From contig OZ020518.1 of NCBI GenBank assembly GCA_963971425.1, positions 7,977,989 through 8,041,988 of the forward strand: DNA of 64,000 bases, in the 5' to 3' direction. The notes beneath the pieces were generated by a model. The model was given only the letters and a program-made list of their open reading frames with translations. It had not been told where the DNA came from and did not search any database. Of this stretch, positions 24,475 to 37,300 are shown piece after piece. A program made the position numbers and the translations under genes. The DNA comes from Bryoerythrophyllum caledonicum (lineage: Eukaryota; Streptophyta; Bryopsida; Pottiales; Pottiaceae). The first letter of the stretch is position 1, and each line of letters begins with the position of its first letter.

Positions 24475-24645
24475 TAGTTCCCTAAATTCTCAAAGAATTG
24501 ACCAATAGTTCTCCAATACCTTTCCTAAGTCAAGTCCATGTGGTCCCACTTATCAACATTCAATTAACTCCAAATGAAAGTTGCAATGGGAAATATAATC
24601 TCAAAAAATGACCAACAGAAATTATTTTTGTTGACAAGAAATTAA

Positions 24646-25618
24646 CCCCTAAATTACTTTGACAATTTCACACCAAAAACACTTCAAAACTGCTCGTTTT
24701 CGTGCAATGAGTACAAAAGCAAAGAAAAGGTTGTATTTTTAGTTTTAACCGTAGGATCTCAATTAAGACTTATTAAGTAACATACTCATAGAACTTCATA
24801 AACTTTGACCTCACGGATTGACAGATTATGGTGTTTGAAGTCGTGAAAAAGGTTCATTTTCTTCCTTGCGTTTAGTGGATCAACAGACTTTGTCTTCACT
24901 TGGTGTCCAATTTTGCACTACACAAGGTCTAAATCCACTACTATCATGTAAGCATGATATCAATTCCTTGTACACCAATGTTTAAAGGTAAAGAAAGGGT
25001 GTAGCACACGTATTCAAAAAAATTGAGCAAAGAGTGGAGGTTTAAAAACTGTCAATGCACGTTGTATTTTTTTGTGAACTTAATATGATTTGAAATGAAA
25101 GTCGGAATGGTCAATAAGAAGGTTTACTCCACATCTTTAATAAAAAAAAAAAAAAAGTAAAGAATATGTAGATCTCTAAATTTTATGTGGAAAAGAAGAA
25201 GTTTTTTTGGTACCTTGCCTAACAATGTGTGATAATGTGTGAAAGTGTTCGACTTGGGTGAATGTGCTATTTTCCACTAAAGACAGGAGATTTTTTTGAA
25301 AATATGAAAGGAAATAATATTATTTTCTAGTGTCGAAAAATTCACATTCAATAGAGTATCCTAGCAAAAGTTTTTGGAGTTGCCCAAAGCGCTCGCTCTT
25401 CCCATTTGAACTTCAAAACCCAACAAATTTTTCATTAAATTTTGGATTTAGATTTAGATTTGGATTTCATTAAATCTAAAAAAAATTGGACTCACATGAA
25501 GCTTTTAGTAATGTCTATCTACAATAAATTTTTTAGGAAAGAATGTTATAAATTGACACAGTAGGAACCTGCCCAAACCTTTAAGAGTCCTCTAAAGGGA
25601 CTCTTGGTAATTTAGGGA
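24646..25618 (+). mobile_element. T1 TTAA-type element copy b (uninterrupted)
   Basis: TTAA (24642-24645) precedes CCCCTAAATTACTTTGAC, and the right end closes with TTGGTAATTTAGGGA before TTAA (25619-25622). The interior has the family landmarks: CTGCTCGTTTTCGTGCAATG, the ACCTCACGGATTGACAG block, a GGTACCTTGCC block and the GAACCTGCCCAAACC subterminal block. 973 bp, non-coding. It serves as an empty-site reference for the giant insertion in copy e. Confidence 0.8.
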
Positions 25619-25622
25619 TTAA

Positions 25623-27638
25623 GCATGAAGGATTTTGTTCATGATCCAATGAAAGACACTTGGGTATTTAGGAACTAATAGCAATTAAATCAATAGAAGA
25701 ACTAAGTTGTCTTTAAATTCAAGTAGAAACTAGCTAAAGTTGTCATTGAGAAGGAAGAAGGAAAAGTCATGTTGTACCATGAATTATAGACATTCTTTTC
25801 TCATCTTACTTCTCAAAAATACCTTAAGCTACTAGAATTATTTAGTAAGGGTAGAAGCACACTAGGCTTACTCACTTTTGGGCCAAAAAAAAAATTCAAT
25901 TTAAAAAAAAAAAAGTTGTTTACATTTTGGTTGGTTGGTGGTAGAATTTAACTTGATTCTATATGTAGGCCTAATTTTCTTGTTATTTAATTCCTTCTAC
26001 AAGGATCTTCTTAGGAACGCTAAACTTGAGCGGAGGGACATTGTGACAAGTCTAAAAAATTATAATTTTGAGTTTATAGTTATTTCAACAACAAAATAAT
26101 TAAACAAAAATTAGGCCTACGTGTATAATCTTGTTAATTTAATCTTCCAATCAACAAAATTGCAAAAAAAAAATTGATTTTATATGGCATTCCTTGTTTT
26201 TTAGTGGTATAGTGAATAAAACCAAATATTTTATTACAAATGGAAAATTGCCGTTGGACCCAAGGATCCATTAGTAATGTCAATCATTCCTCCATATTCA
26301 GTAATTTAATTTTCTTCATTTCAATATCCTTAAAATAAATAAGTAGTGTTCTTTTCCGATTTAGTGACATTGTGACACCAAAAGTGGTACACCCTAGTGT
26401 GCTTTCATCCTAAATTCATCCAAAATTTTCCAATAGTCTCTTGGTGGACTTTTGAAGGTTTGGACATGTTCCTGTGGAGTCAATTTTAAACATTCTCCTT
26501 TGAAACTTAACCCCAAAAGGACAATTTGTCCCTACGGGGAACAAATCGATTTTGATAGGTTCCTAAAAATCCATTTTTTTGAGTTAACTTCTTGAAATTT
26601 TTGCTGCTTATAGAAATACGGGTTATCTTTATAGGGATTTTTTTGTTTTGGACTTATAGGGAAAAAGATATGGTGTTTCAAACATAAAATGCTCAACTCT
26701 TTTGGCAGCTACGCAGGGTACTATAGAGATGAATAGTCCTACTGTAGAGTTGACAATTGTACCTTTTTGAGGCGGGTAGTAGTGAAGGCAAGTTCTTGGC
26801 TACTTTCATTGCTTTCACTTAAAAATGCATAGAAATTAAGGATTTAAGTTCTTTTTTAAAAATTAGAATATGACATAATGATTCTATTCACCGTTTGGAT
26901 ATTAGATCCAACAATTGTCTATCTATTTAAATAATAAGATTGCTTTTCTAAGTAAGAGCCACTATTTATATCCCTACTCATTGCAGGTCCATTCTTCTTA
27001 TAAAAACACCTCCATCACTTGTAATTTTCGGCACAGTAGAAGAATCAATTTTGCACTCTTCAAACGCATTTAGCAAAGTTTACGAAAATTTTAGGGTGTT
27101 TTCTCGTAGTAGGTAGCTTGAAGATCAAACGGTTGAAAAGAGAAGGGGTGGCCCCGGTGGGACGCGTGTGACGCGATGTGGGGCCCAGTTGGCCCAGTTG
27201 GCCCTCATGTCTGACAAGGTCAGGGGACGAGTCGAGCCGATCTGATCCACCAGTAGTAACTTACTGGTAACAGTGGGCGACCACTCATGAACTTACAAAG
27301 TCCCCGGAAACACCCCCCTTCCCATGCCACTCAGCATGGGAGGATGCTATTTCCGTGTGGGGCCCTCCCATCAACTTGATTTGTGGATGCGAGCGTTGCT
27401 GGTATGGCGGCAAGTGATTGGTGCGAGTATGAGTGCGGTGGCGGTTCATGTGGACTTTTACTTTATTTAGAATAATCATTGTAAGTGGCTTTCTACGTTA
27501 ACCCGTATAGGACCCAGGGGGACAAAAAGTTTCACTTTGACTTGAATTATCTTCTTAAAAAAACATTCACACCATCTTATATACTGTAAGTTTAGATGAA
27601 GATCTTATATTTACATTATCAATAAGTTCATCTTGCTA
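25623..27638. other. Intergenic, no gene seen
   Basis: AT-rich sequence with poly-A runs. A CTTATAAAAACACC TATA-like string lies at about 26998 with no open frame behind it. A GC-richer patch at 27120-27420 holds only a 64-codon frame. Confidence 0.4.
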
Positions 27639-27648
27639 GTATTTAAGG

Positions 27649-27927
27649 GGCCAGGGAGAATTGACCCCCTCACTTGTCCTTACCCGAGTTGGCCACGAGG
27701 TGGTGGGGCTAAACCTGGCCCCTATTTAGTTTTTGGATGGGGTCTTATTTATAGCTAGTGAGGGTCAACTTCGGTAAACAATAGCCGTAGGCCTCAAATT
27801 TGTAAGAAAAAATCCAAAAAAAGCCTTTCGACCCCCCAAAATAAAAGGGCCAAAAAAATGATCCCATGCAATTAAGACGAGGCCCCACCTCGGATAAGGA
27901 TGAGCGAGGGGTCAATTTTCCCTGGCC
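27649..27927. mobile_element. E2 MULE-like MITE copy b, perfect 10-bp TSD
   Basis: The ends GGCCAGGGAGAATTGACC and the inverse GGTCAATTTTCCCTGGCC are flanked by the direct repeat GTATTTAAGG (27639-27648 and 27928-27937). A 279-bp element with a 9-10 bp TSD fits Mutator-like MITEs. The interior is shared with 11792-12070 and 50449-50697. Confidence 0.85.
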
Positions 27928-27937
27928 GTATTTAAGG

Positions 27938-28816
27938 TTGGATAACCTATCACCACCATCAACCCCAGAATCGACAGTCTTGTGTGGGCCAAAACCGCCA
28001 GCCGCCCACCCCATTTTTGAAATTTTAGGAAAGTTAGTTTATAATTGGTTCACATCTCGCAGTTTTTAGTCTCTTGTGCTCACAGTGATGGTGCTTGGAC
28101 AAGTGATCATTAGCACAACTTACTGTGGAAGTAGAGAGTTTTGTATGTCAAGAAATGGGTCACGGCTAACTATCCACTTAAAAAAATTGTAGCAATTTCA
28201 ATATGAAGAAATAAATGGTCACGACAATTGCAATATTCATGAAATTCTATTTTGAATTCCCAAAAATTCTTACCACGTATATAAACGCTATAAATAGGTC
28301 AACAAGCTTAAGTTGGTGATTATAGGTCATCTAACCTTAATTGATGGAGCATAGATACCTCTAAAATGTCTTGATCCTTCAAGGATTAACACAATAAGAT
28401 AGGATTCTAGGATTCACTCAAACTTGTAGGTGTGGATTTTTTGGGCCACAAAGGATGACCCTTGAGGGTATGGACGGAGATGGATGGGGAGTTATCTTCC
28501 TTCCTATTTCTCCAACGATGAGGCTTAGGGTTCATGGATCAAGACATTTCAGACTTGTGAGCTTAGGATTTAGGATTCAGATTAGGGATTTAGGATTTGA
28601 ATGGGGCTACAAGAATGGACATGGGAACAAGGTTGTGGAAATGGGAAGGGATGACTTCATTCGACTGTGACCATCCCTTAGAGGGCAACAAGTAGGTCAT
28701 TCCAACCTAACCATGTATTTGTTGCTTGTGGATATCGTTATTACGTTATTACAAGCACTTGTGGAGGATCACTAGAAGATAAACATGCAGTCAAGTGGAT
28801 GACGCTCCATAATACT
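27938..28816. other. Intergenic, no gene seen
   Basis: No frame with a recognisable product. 28480-28660 has GGATTTAGGATT-like short repeats. Confidence 0.35.
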
Positions 28817-28820
28817 TTAA

Positions 28821-29623
28821 CCTCTACAGGCCCAAGGCATTTTAGCACCCACACTCACAAAAATTGCCAGTTTCAATGCATTCAGCATAAAATACAAATA
28901 AACATAGTTTTTACATATCTAACCGTAGGATCTTGTACTAGGATTGTATAAGTGTATGTGGTAAAACTTTTGTTTTGTTTGATTGCACGGATTGGAAGAT
29001 ATCAGCCTTTAAAGTGAGACATAAACTCTTCTCGAGGTCATACTAAACACCTTCAACAAACTTCGACCACCTTCTATGGCAACTTTTTGCACTACGGTCC
29101 GTGATTTTTTAATTTTAACTTAGAAAGGATTATGTTAGGCACACATGTACCAAATTCTAGGAGTAGAAGAAGGGTAGAAGATGTCCTTAAAAATCCTGCA
29201 ATGAAACTATGTGCTACGAATCAACAATACACTTCAAGTTTTGCATATATCATATCCTTCCCATATTTTTGAAATTCAAAAATCCGTACGGTAGATGCAA
29301 AGATTTCCATTTCTGTCCCAAGAGATCTTATTTTTCTTTTAAAATGGACAAAAACTCGAATTTCAATAGAATTTAGAGTCAATTATGTTTTGCTATACTG
29401 TGTGTGATATCACACTAAACCGCTACACGAATTGTACATGTACCCAGAAAAAATTGTAACTTTCGAACCGTAAGTCAGATTTCTACAATAATTATGTTTA
29501 TGGGAAGCTAATGAAAAGTTGCACATTCAAAAATAAATCTCAGAAAATCATGCCTAGATATGAGAACGTGGTATCCTACACAAACTAAAAATGTCCCCCA
29601 AGGGGACATTGGGCATTTAGGAA
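28821..29623 (+). mobile_element. T1-related element copy c, diverged
   Basis: TTAA (28817-28820) is followed by CCTCTACAGGCCCAAGGCAT. The right end GGGACATTGGGCATTTAGGAA precedes TTAA (29624-29627). Ends resemble T1, but the interior matches T1 only in short blocks (ACCGTAGGATCTTG, GCACGGATTGG), so it is a sister family. Confidence 0.55.
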
Positions 29624-29627
29624 TTAA

Positions 29628-31231
29628 CCCCAAAAAGACCAAGTGACAATTTTTTTTGGAAAGTTCGGTCAAGTTCAATCTCAAACGGGGAAAGCCAGCA
29701 CGTCCGGCACCTCCAAAAAGTTTTACTGGAACACTATTGTATGTGAGATTTTCAAATACTAGCAAGTAATGTGATTTCCTTTCATATTGCCAAAAAAAAG
29801 TTCTTGTCTTTAGTGAAAAATAGCATATTATCCCAAGTCAAACATTTTCACACATTGTCACACATTGTTGGTCTAGGTACCAAAAAAACTTCTTCTTGTG
29901 TCCATAAATTTAGAGATTTTATACTTTTCTACTTTTTATGTTTAAATCAACAATATGTGGTGTAAACTTTCTTATTGACCATTTGGATTATCAATCTAAA
30001 ACAAATTAAGTTCACAAAAAATAAAAATGTGAAATGGCAATTTTTGAACCTCCACCCCTTGCTGAGTTTTTTTGAATATGCTACACCCTTCATCTACTCC
30101 TAAAAATTGGTTTCAAAGAAACTAACTTCATGCTTAACACAACGGTAATGGATTTAGACCTTGTGCAGTGCAAATATTTGACACCAAGTGAAGTCAAAGT
30201 CTACTCGACCACTCAACGCATGGCAGAAAATGAACCATTTTCTTGGCTTCAAACACAATAATATTTCAATCCGTGCGGTCAAAGTTCATAAATTTTGGGA
30301 GTATGTTACTTAACCCTTTACCGCCCAGGGATGTTTATAGAAAAACCAAGATTTCTACTGATTTTTTTTTGGAACCGGATTTGATGGAAATACAATGCCT
30401 AATATTAGTATCTAACCCTACAAATTTGAACTTAACCCATGACCTGAACTTTAAGGAAATTTTGCACAACATCCAACGATGTTGGAATAGATTATAGTGT
30501 TTAAAGTTACTATATATTGGTAGTAAAAACTGTGGATTTTGGAGGGTGTACTACTTCAACCATCAATAGATTCATGCAATAATTTGTGTACTTTGAATTA
30601 GAGCGGTTCACATGTGCGCTAGGTTGATAGCTTCGCATTGACATATCATATGTGAAGAAAATATATATACACGATTATTGGTGAGTTTTTTGCTTTTTTC
30701 TACTTAATTGTATACACAAATGTTCCAACCTTATACAAATCAAAACAAAAGTTTTGTATGTGAGGAGAGAGATCAACAATCACAAAACAATGAAGAATGT
30801 CTTAAAGACAAAGTCCAATCAAAATTTAAGACGAAAATCAATGTGCATGTGTGCGAAATACAACATAGTATGTGGCATGGTACACAATGTATTCACTGTA
30901 TTTTAGTGTATTTAGTGCATTTTGTGTTGTATTCCTAGCTTTTCCAAGAGTTCTATAAATCCAAGTCATGATGTGATTGTTGGAGAGTGTTCATCTAATG
31001 TATGCACGAATCTGAACTTCGCATCTCGAAGCCTAATTCCTCATGGATTTCATGCAAATTGAGTTTTAGCACCTCCAGAGTCCCATTTCGGGCTTCTCGG
31101 TCGTTAAAGGGTTAGTAAGTCTTATTTGAGATCCTACGGTCAAAACTACAAGTAAAACTTTGTGTTTCCTTCTTTATCCATTGTACTGGAATCCAACAAT
31201 TTTGAAGTGTTTTTGGTGTGAAACTTATGGG
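29628..31231 (-). mobile_element. T1 element copy d (inverted), with nested T2
   Basis: The reverse complement of the T1 left half is recognisable from the GGTACC block (29877) to the terminal TTTGAAGTGTTTTTGGTGTG and TTAA (31232-31235). The left end follows the shared TTAA at 29624-29627 but has lost the usual subterminal block. T2a (30314-31111) is inserted in it. Confidence 0.6.
30314..31111 (+). mobile_element. T2 TTAA-type element copy a
   Basis: TTAA (30310-30313) precedes CCCTTTACCGCCCAGGGATG. The right end TCGTTAAAGGG is followed by TTAG (31112-31115), one change from TTAA. The interior is an inverted match to 31797-32930. It interrupts T1d at a site that other T1 copies show intact. 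Ends starting CCCTTT with a TTAA target fit piggyBac-type elements. Confidence 0.7.
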
Positions 31232-31235
31232 TTAA

Positions 31236-31792
31236 TGGCTTGAGAGAAACTAAGTAATTTAAACTCATCATGGAATGTTAGGGCCTTCGTGATAGGAGTC
31301 AATTGAAATTGTTGAATCAAGGTTTTTAGGTTGTCCTCTCGTGGTTAGACTTTGATTCACCCTTCCAAAGAATGAATATCCAGAAACAGGGAGTTCCTTG
31401 CATTTGGGGCTTCTCAAATTCCAAAAGGTACTTGGAAACATTCCATGCATCTGGAGGCATCACAAGCACTGGAGTAACCCATTACACCAGGTAACAAGTG
31501 GGTAGCTCCTGATACCATTCAGATTCTTACTCCGTGGTGGAATAAGTAGTAATATGTAGTTTTTTTTTTTAAAAATAAGGGAAAAAAACAATGAACCTCA
31601 GTTTGGAACCAGTTGTGTCTGGAATCTGATTGGATATAGAAAAAGCTTCGCATGCCCAGATTGTACGGAGAGGAAATTCCAAAAGTTTTGGGGGAAGTGA
31701 GTTAAAGCGATTTAAAAAGGAGGAGGGGTATGGGCTAGAAGTGATTAGACATGAGCTCATTGGCATAAGTTGGATTGGTTCGCCCAAATCCT
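31236..31792. other. Unique spacer, no gene seen
   Basis: Short frames only (60-72 codons), none recognised. Confidence 0.35.
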
Positions 31793-31796
31793 TTAA

Positions 31797-32930
31797 CCCT
31801 TTAGCACCCAGGAAGGCCGAAATGGGACTCTAGAGGTCAATTTGCATGAAATCCATGAGGAATTAGGCTTCGAGATGCGAAGTTCAGATTCGCGCACACA
31901 TTAGATGAACACTCTCCAACAATCACATCATGATTTGGATTTATAGAACTCTTGGAAAAGCTAGGAATACAACACAAAATGCACTAAGTACACTAAAATA
32001 TAGTGAATACATTGAATACCATGCCACATACTAGAGTTTTCCTGAAAGTGCTTTCCGAATGGGCTAGTAGGGAGGAATATGGTGCCAAAGAGTATGAGAT
32101 GTATAAACGGAAAAACAAAGAGCATGAGGAAATTTCATATCGCCTTTTTTTGCACCAATTAAATGCTTTGCAATGAATGTTCTTGGGCCCTACCCAATGC
32201 AACCCAAAGCTCCCCCATGGTACCCTAAGTTATCACAGGGTTGACCAATAGTTCCCTCAAACCTTTCCCAAGGCAAGACACCATGTCCATGTGGTCCCGC
32301 TTACTAACATAAGACCCTAAGATTGGGGGTACCTATCCAGTGTATTTTGGTGACTTTCAGGAAAACTCTACTACGTTGTATTTCACACACATGCACATTG
32401 ATTTTCGTCTTAAATTTTGATTGGACTTCCTCTTAAAGACATTCTTCATTGTTTCGTGATTGTTGATCTCTCTCCTCACATACAAAACTTATGTTTTGAT
32501 TCGTATAAGGTTGGAACATTTTTGTATACAATCAAGTAGGAAAAAGCAAAAAACTCACCAAGAATTGTGTATAAATATTTTCTTCACGTATGATATGTCA
32601 ATGCGAAGCTATCAACCTAGTGCACATGTGAACTGCTCTAATTCAAAGTAAAAAAATTCTTGCAAGAATCTATTGATGGTTAAAGTAGTACACCCTCCAA
32701 AATCCACAGTTTTCACTACCAATATATAGTAACTTTAAACACCATAATCTATTCCAACATCGTTGGATGTTGTGCAAAATTTCCCTAAAGTTCAGGTCAT
32801 GGATTAAGTTCAAATTTGTAGGGTTAGATATTAATATTAGGCATTGTATTTCCATCAAATCCGGTTCAAAGAAAAAAAACAGCAGAAATCTTGGTTTTCC
32901 CTTAAACATCCGTGGATGGTAATTTAAGGG
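31797..32930 (-). mobile_element. T2 TTAA-type element copy b, with nested MITE
   Basis: Perfect TTAA on both sides (31793-31796 and 32931-32934). The left end is CCCTTTAGCACCCAGGAAGG. The interior is the reverse complement of T2a. A diverged copy of the flank at 51859-51880 has a single TTAA and no insert, which confirms the right boundary. A 337-bp MITE (32033-32369) interrupts it. Non-coding. Confidence 0.75.
32033..32369. mobile_element. MITE with 17-bp TIRs and 3-bp TSD
   Basis: The inverted ends AGAGTTTTCCTGAAAGT are flanked by ACT (32030-32032 and 32370-32372). T2a has the uninterrupted site with one ACT, on the opposite strand, at about 30870. A 3-bp TSD suggests PIF/Harbinger or CACTA ancestry; the TIR does not decide it. 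Confidence 0.75.
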
Positions 32931-34341
32931 TTAAGTCTTTCATGGAGGTGGCATGTAGTAGTTGCTATTGAGATTATCCTGCCCAAACGACCCAAAATTG
33001 GTTGCTCATCCTTAATGGCTTAACCCCTAAATTTCTTTGACAATTTCACACCAAAAACACTTCAAAACTGCTCATTTTAGTGCAATGAGTAAGGACATAA
33101 CAAAAAACTTTTACTTCTAGTTTTAACCGTAGGATCTCAATTAAGACTTATTGAGTAACTTACACAATAAATTTCATAAGGTCTGACCGCACGGACTGTA
33201 ATATTATAGTGTTTGAAGTAGAGAAAAGGGTCCATTTTCTTCCGTGCGTTTGGTAGATCAGCAGACTTTGACTTCACTTGGTGTCAAATTTTTGCACTAC
33301 ACAAGGTCTAAATTCATTATTGTCATGTTAAGCATGATATTAGCTCTTTGTACTCCAAATTTAAGAGGTAGAAAAGGGATGTAGCATATTCAAAAAAATT
33401 GTGGAAGGAGTAGAGGTTCAGAAATTGTCAATTTGCGTTATAGTTTTTTGTGAACTTAATATGTTTTAGAAGGAGAATCCAAATGGTCAATAAGAAGGTT
33501 TACACCACATAATGCTGCAAAAAAAACTAAAAGTAAAAAAATGATGATCTTGAAGATTTATATGAAAAAGAAGAAGTTTTTTTGGTACCTTGCCGAACAA
33601 TGTACGATAATGTGTGAAAATGTTTGACTTGGATTTATATGCCTTTTCCCACTACAGACAAGAGGTTTTTTTGACAATATGAAAGGAAATAACATTATTA
33701 GCTAGTATTGAAAATATCACATTCAGTAGAGTGTCCTAGCAAAAAAATTTGGAGTTGCCCGACTTGCCCGCTCTCCCCATTTGAACTTCAAAACCCTATA
33801 AACATGCAATTAAGCAATTATGCACTTAGCCAAGTGCATAAACTGCGCTAAAAAACAACAAAATTTTCCTGTAAATTTTAATTTTTTTAAAAAAAAAATA
33901 AAAAATTAGTATCACTTTTGTACTAAACTTACATGTCTGTAGCGTTAAATCTTGGCTTCTACATATACATGAAAGAGATATACATTCTTTATTAGCTGGA
34001 ACTTTTAAAGAATACATGATTATTAATCTAATTTTTGTCCCTTTTAAGATTGTAACAATGATGTATGTACTTACATTTTGTAGATACACGTTTGAATAAT
34101 TATAAAATTTTAGAATACATCTCTCTACAATACAATTTTTTTTAAATGCAATAATAAAAGACACAATTCAGTGAGAAAGTGTGAGGCATCTCACTGTTTA
34201 TTATATGCAAAAACATACTAAGTTAATCAAACAATTTAAAATTTTTGTAAAGAAATATTGAAATCAAACATATCATATTAAACTTAAACATATCAAATGT
34301 ATCATACTGATCTATCTGCCACAAAAACATCACTTGCTCTA

Positions 34342-37300
34342 CTATGCTATAGCAGAAAGGCTCTCATCATCCTCTGGCGACTCAACTCCCTCTACGTGTC
34401 CTACGGCATTCGCTACCATAGCGGACAATTCATGAGCCTGCACCGGATGATCTATCGTATCTCCAAGACTTATGGACGCAGACTCAACATATTCGTAACT
34501 GCCTGGCTCACCGTGCCGCGTGTGTCTTACACCATCATCATTGTAGTAGAAGCCATCCTTAAACAACATCTCTCGGTCTGATGAGAAAGCCCCCTGAAAG
34601 GCACTAACGTCCTCTGATACGCCAGATCTTGGAACAGAAGTCAATATCGGTCGCGTATCACTTCCAGTACCTACAACCCTCTCTTGTGTCTCTGATTCAA
34701 TTTGTGCTTAAGAAGACCTTGAAGGCTGCCGAACCCTCATCTGCACAGAGAAAAATTCAAGCGAATCGGACAATTCTTGCTCTACCTCAAGTCTTTGAGA
34801 AGCTAATGTATTTGCCTCTCTTCCCATTGCCACCAAACTATCCACTACACCAATCTCTTCCATCCTCTCCACAGGTGTCCCGGACATCTCTCCCAAAGTG
34901 TCTCCCACTGTTGGCTGCGTTGATGGAATCCTCTCCCTTGCAGGAGACTTATCCACTTCTTCTTCATCGGTGCTTGAGTCCTCATCGGCGGAGCTATTGT
35001 CAGACGAATAATATTCTGGTCCAGGTGAACGTGGCAATCTCTCATTCAAAGTTTCTTCCTCGACGTCGTTGTTCTCTTGCCAGTCTTCACCAATCGCCTC
35101 TTCGGTCTCTTGTGCGGTATTAGGAGCCACATTTGTTCCACTTGTCGTCTGAGTGATCAACATTTGTCCTTGGAAATTATTGCACAATTCATTGTCTAGG
35201 AATCTAGCCCTCTCCGTGCAATCGTCAATGACAATGATCTCAGATCCCTGGAAATTCCCTTGAAGGATCCTAGGAATGGCCGTGGAAATACCACATGCCA
35301 CTAAACCCCAACCTTGAGGCAAGTACGGACCCACGAGCCTAGACAACTCCGTTGGAGATCTCTCCAAATGATCAGCTTCAGAAGGCTTGCATGCATCACT
35401 CCATAAATCCTGAAATACAAGTGGAAGTGGACAATCCCCTGAAACATAGTTGGGGCCAGGGGAAGTACCAATAGGATGCTGCATGCAAATCACAACAGCT
35501 CCAATCGGTTGTACCATTTGCTGCAAGCGCCCACTCTCTGTAAAATCGAGAGCATATGGATCAACCGAGTTGGGATCAAATGCCCAAATTCCATGCCGCA
35601 TAGAACAACCCTCAGGAAGCTTTAACTTCGCGAACAACTCTTCGTTGGCGTACACGGCCGGTGGTAATAAAAAGATGACGTTCCATCGTTCAATGTTTGC
35701 CATCCATAATGCGAGTTGTGCAAACGCTCTAGATAATTGTTCATCATCCCATGGACCATCTCCATGCCTCCCACCGCCACGCCGACAATCAATCACCCAC
35801 AAGCATGGTTTTCCCAATCGTACATGATCTGAATGAAATAACCCTCTTCTAAACCGAACCATAAGAGAGTTCTGTGGATCATCAGGACCTGGCTTCTGAA
35901 CTTGCATTTGCCATTCCCAACTAGTAGTGCTCAAATCTCCCACATCCACGGATAAACCATTGTATCCACGCCCCCCTGCTGCAACATTATGATAATGATA
36001 TTTGATGGAAGGAGGGATGAGATGGACTATGTCTTCCAGCTTAGACACCTTCTCTCGTACAGGAGCAATCCATGCCGTTTTCGTAGGAGCATCCAAATAT
36101 TTTGCCAAGGTATAAAGTTGTCCCTTGCCCCTTGGAAAATACTTCAGTACGGATATACAAAAGAACTCCTCCATAGAACTTGGTGCAAATTCTTTGTTGT
36201 CCACCATCAACCAACGGATGATATTCATCACCGCTTCTCCCCTCTGAAACCGATCAACCGCAAAGGCAATGGTACGGCGTTGTGGAATCTTGTCGTCTAC
36301 ACCATTGAAGTAATATGCTTGGCGAGGTCTACGCCCGTTTATCCCCAACGGCTTAGCTGCACATGATCGTATCAGCTGTAGATAATGTGAATCTGGAATC
36401 CAGCTGAGCGGCCTCAACCAATTCTGAGTCATCACCTTTCGTTTCGGTCGCACATCCACATTGGAATCCAACTCTTTTTTCTGTGCATATTGCTTCCACT
36501 TTGTCTCTTCCTTCTTGCTGTAAAATAGAAGTCCATCTTCGTAGTCTTTGCAAACGCGAATGATAGCATCAAAACAATCATCACTCGGATTCCACGCATG
36601 ACGGGTCAGGTCCTGCATGTTCTTGGCCAACTTCTTAATCGTAACTTCATTACCGTCAGCCATCTTGTGCAACTTATGCACTGCGCTTGCGGCACTCACC
36701 AAAGCAATGCCTCTACGTGCATCATCTCCACGGACCAAGCTATTGGGCCTCCCATATAGAACCCAAATCTGGCGGAGCTTCCTTAAATCCTCTTCCACGG
36801 TGGAATATGATGTTCTCTCCCACTCCGCTACGTTGATCCGCATCGACTTATCAATGTAAAAACGGCGATCATCATATACCACAAAGGTTGCCTCCCGCCG
36901 CTCAAAAAACTCGAGGTACTCAGTTGTCGGGATCTTATCATTCCTCCACTGTTCCTGTGCAAATTTGCAAGCTGCGACTATATGTTGCCCATCCACTGCC
37001 TCCCAAATAATATGGTCTTCAAGCCAAGCCAACTAAGATCCTACACCACCATTTATAGAAGCACTCCCGTGTGTAAGGAAAACGCGCTCAAACTCTCGTG
37101 CTGCCCCTTCATTCGGAAACGGCACCTCTTCCTGTGAAATTGTACCATCGTCGGTAGTAGTATGCAAAATGTATCTGATCGGTCGAAGTACCAATCTACT
37201 CACCCGGTTCCTGAACTCTGGATCTCTTAAGCGGCTATATACATCTGTAGCCCTCTTCTGTGATAAAACTCGATGGTTCGTTTCTGGATTTTCCACTGAG

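Noticed and set aside
26995..27010. TATAAAA string as a promoter
   Set aside because: No open frame, RNA gene or conserved sequence downstream.
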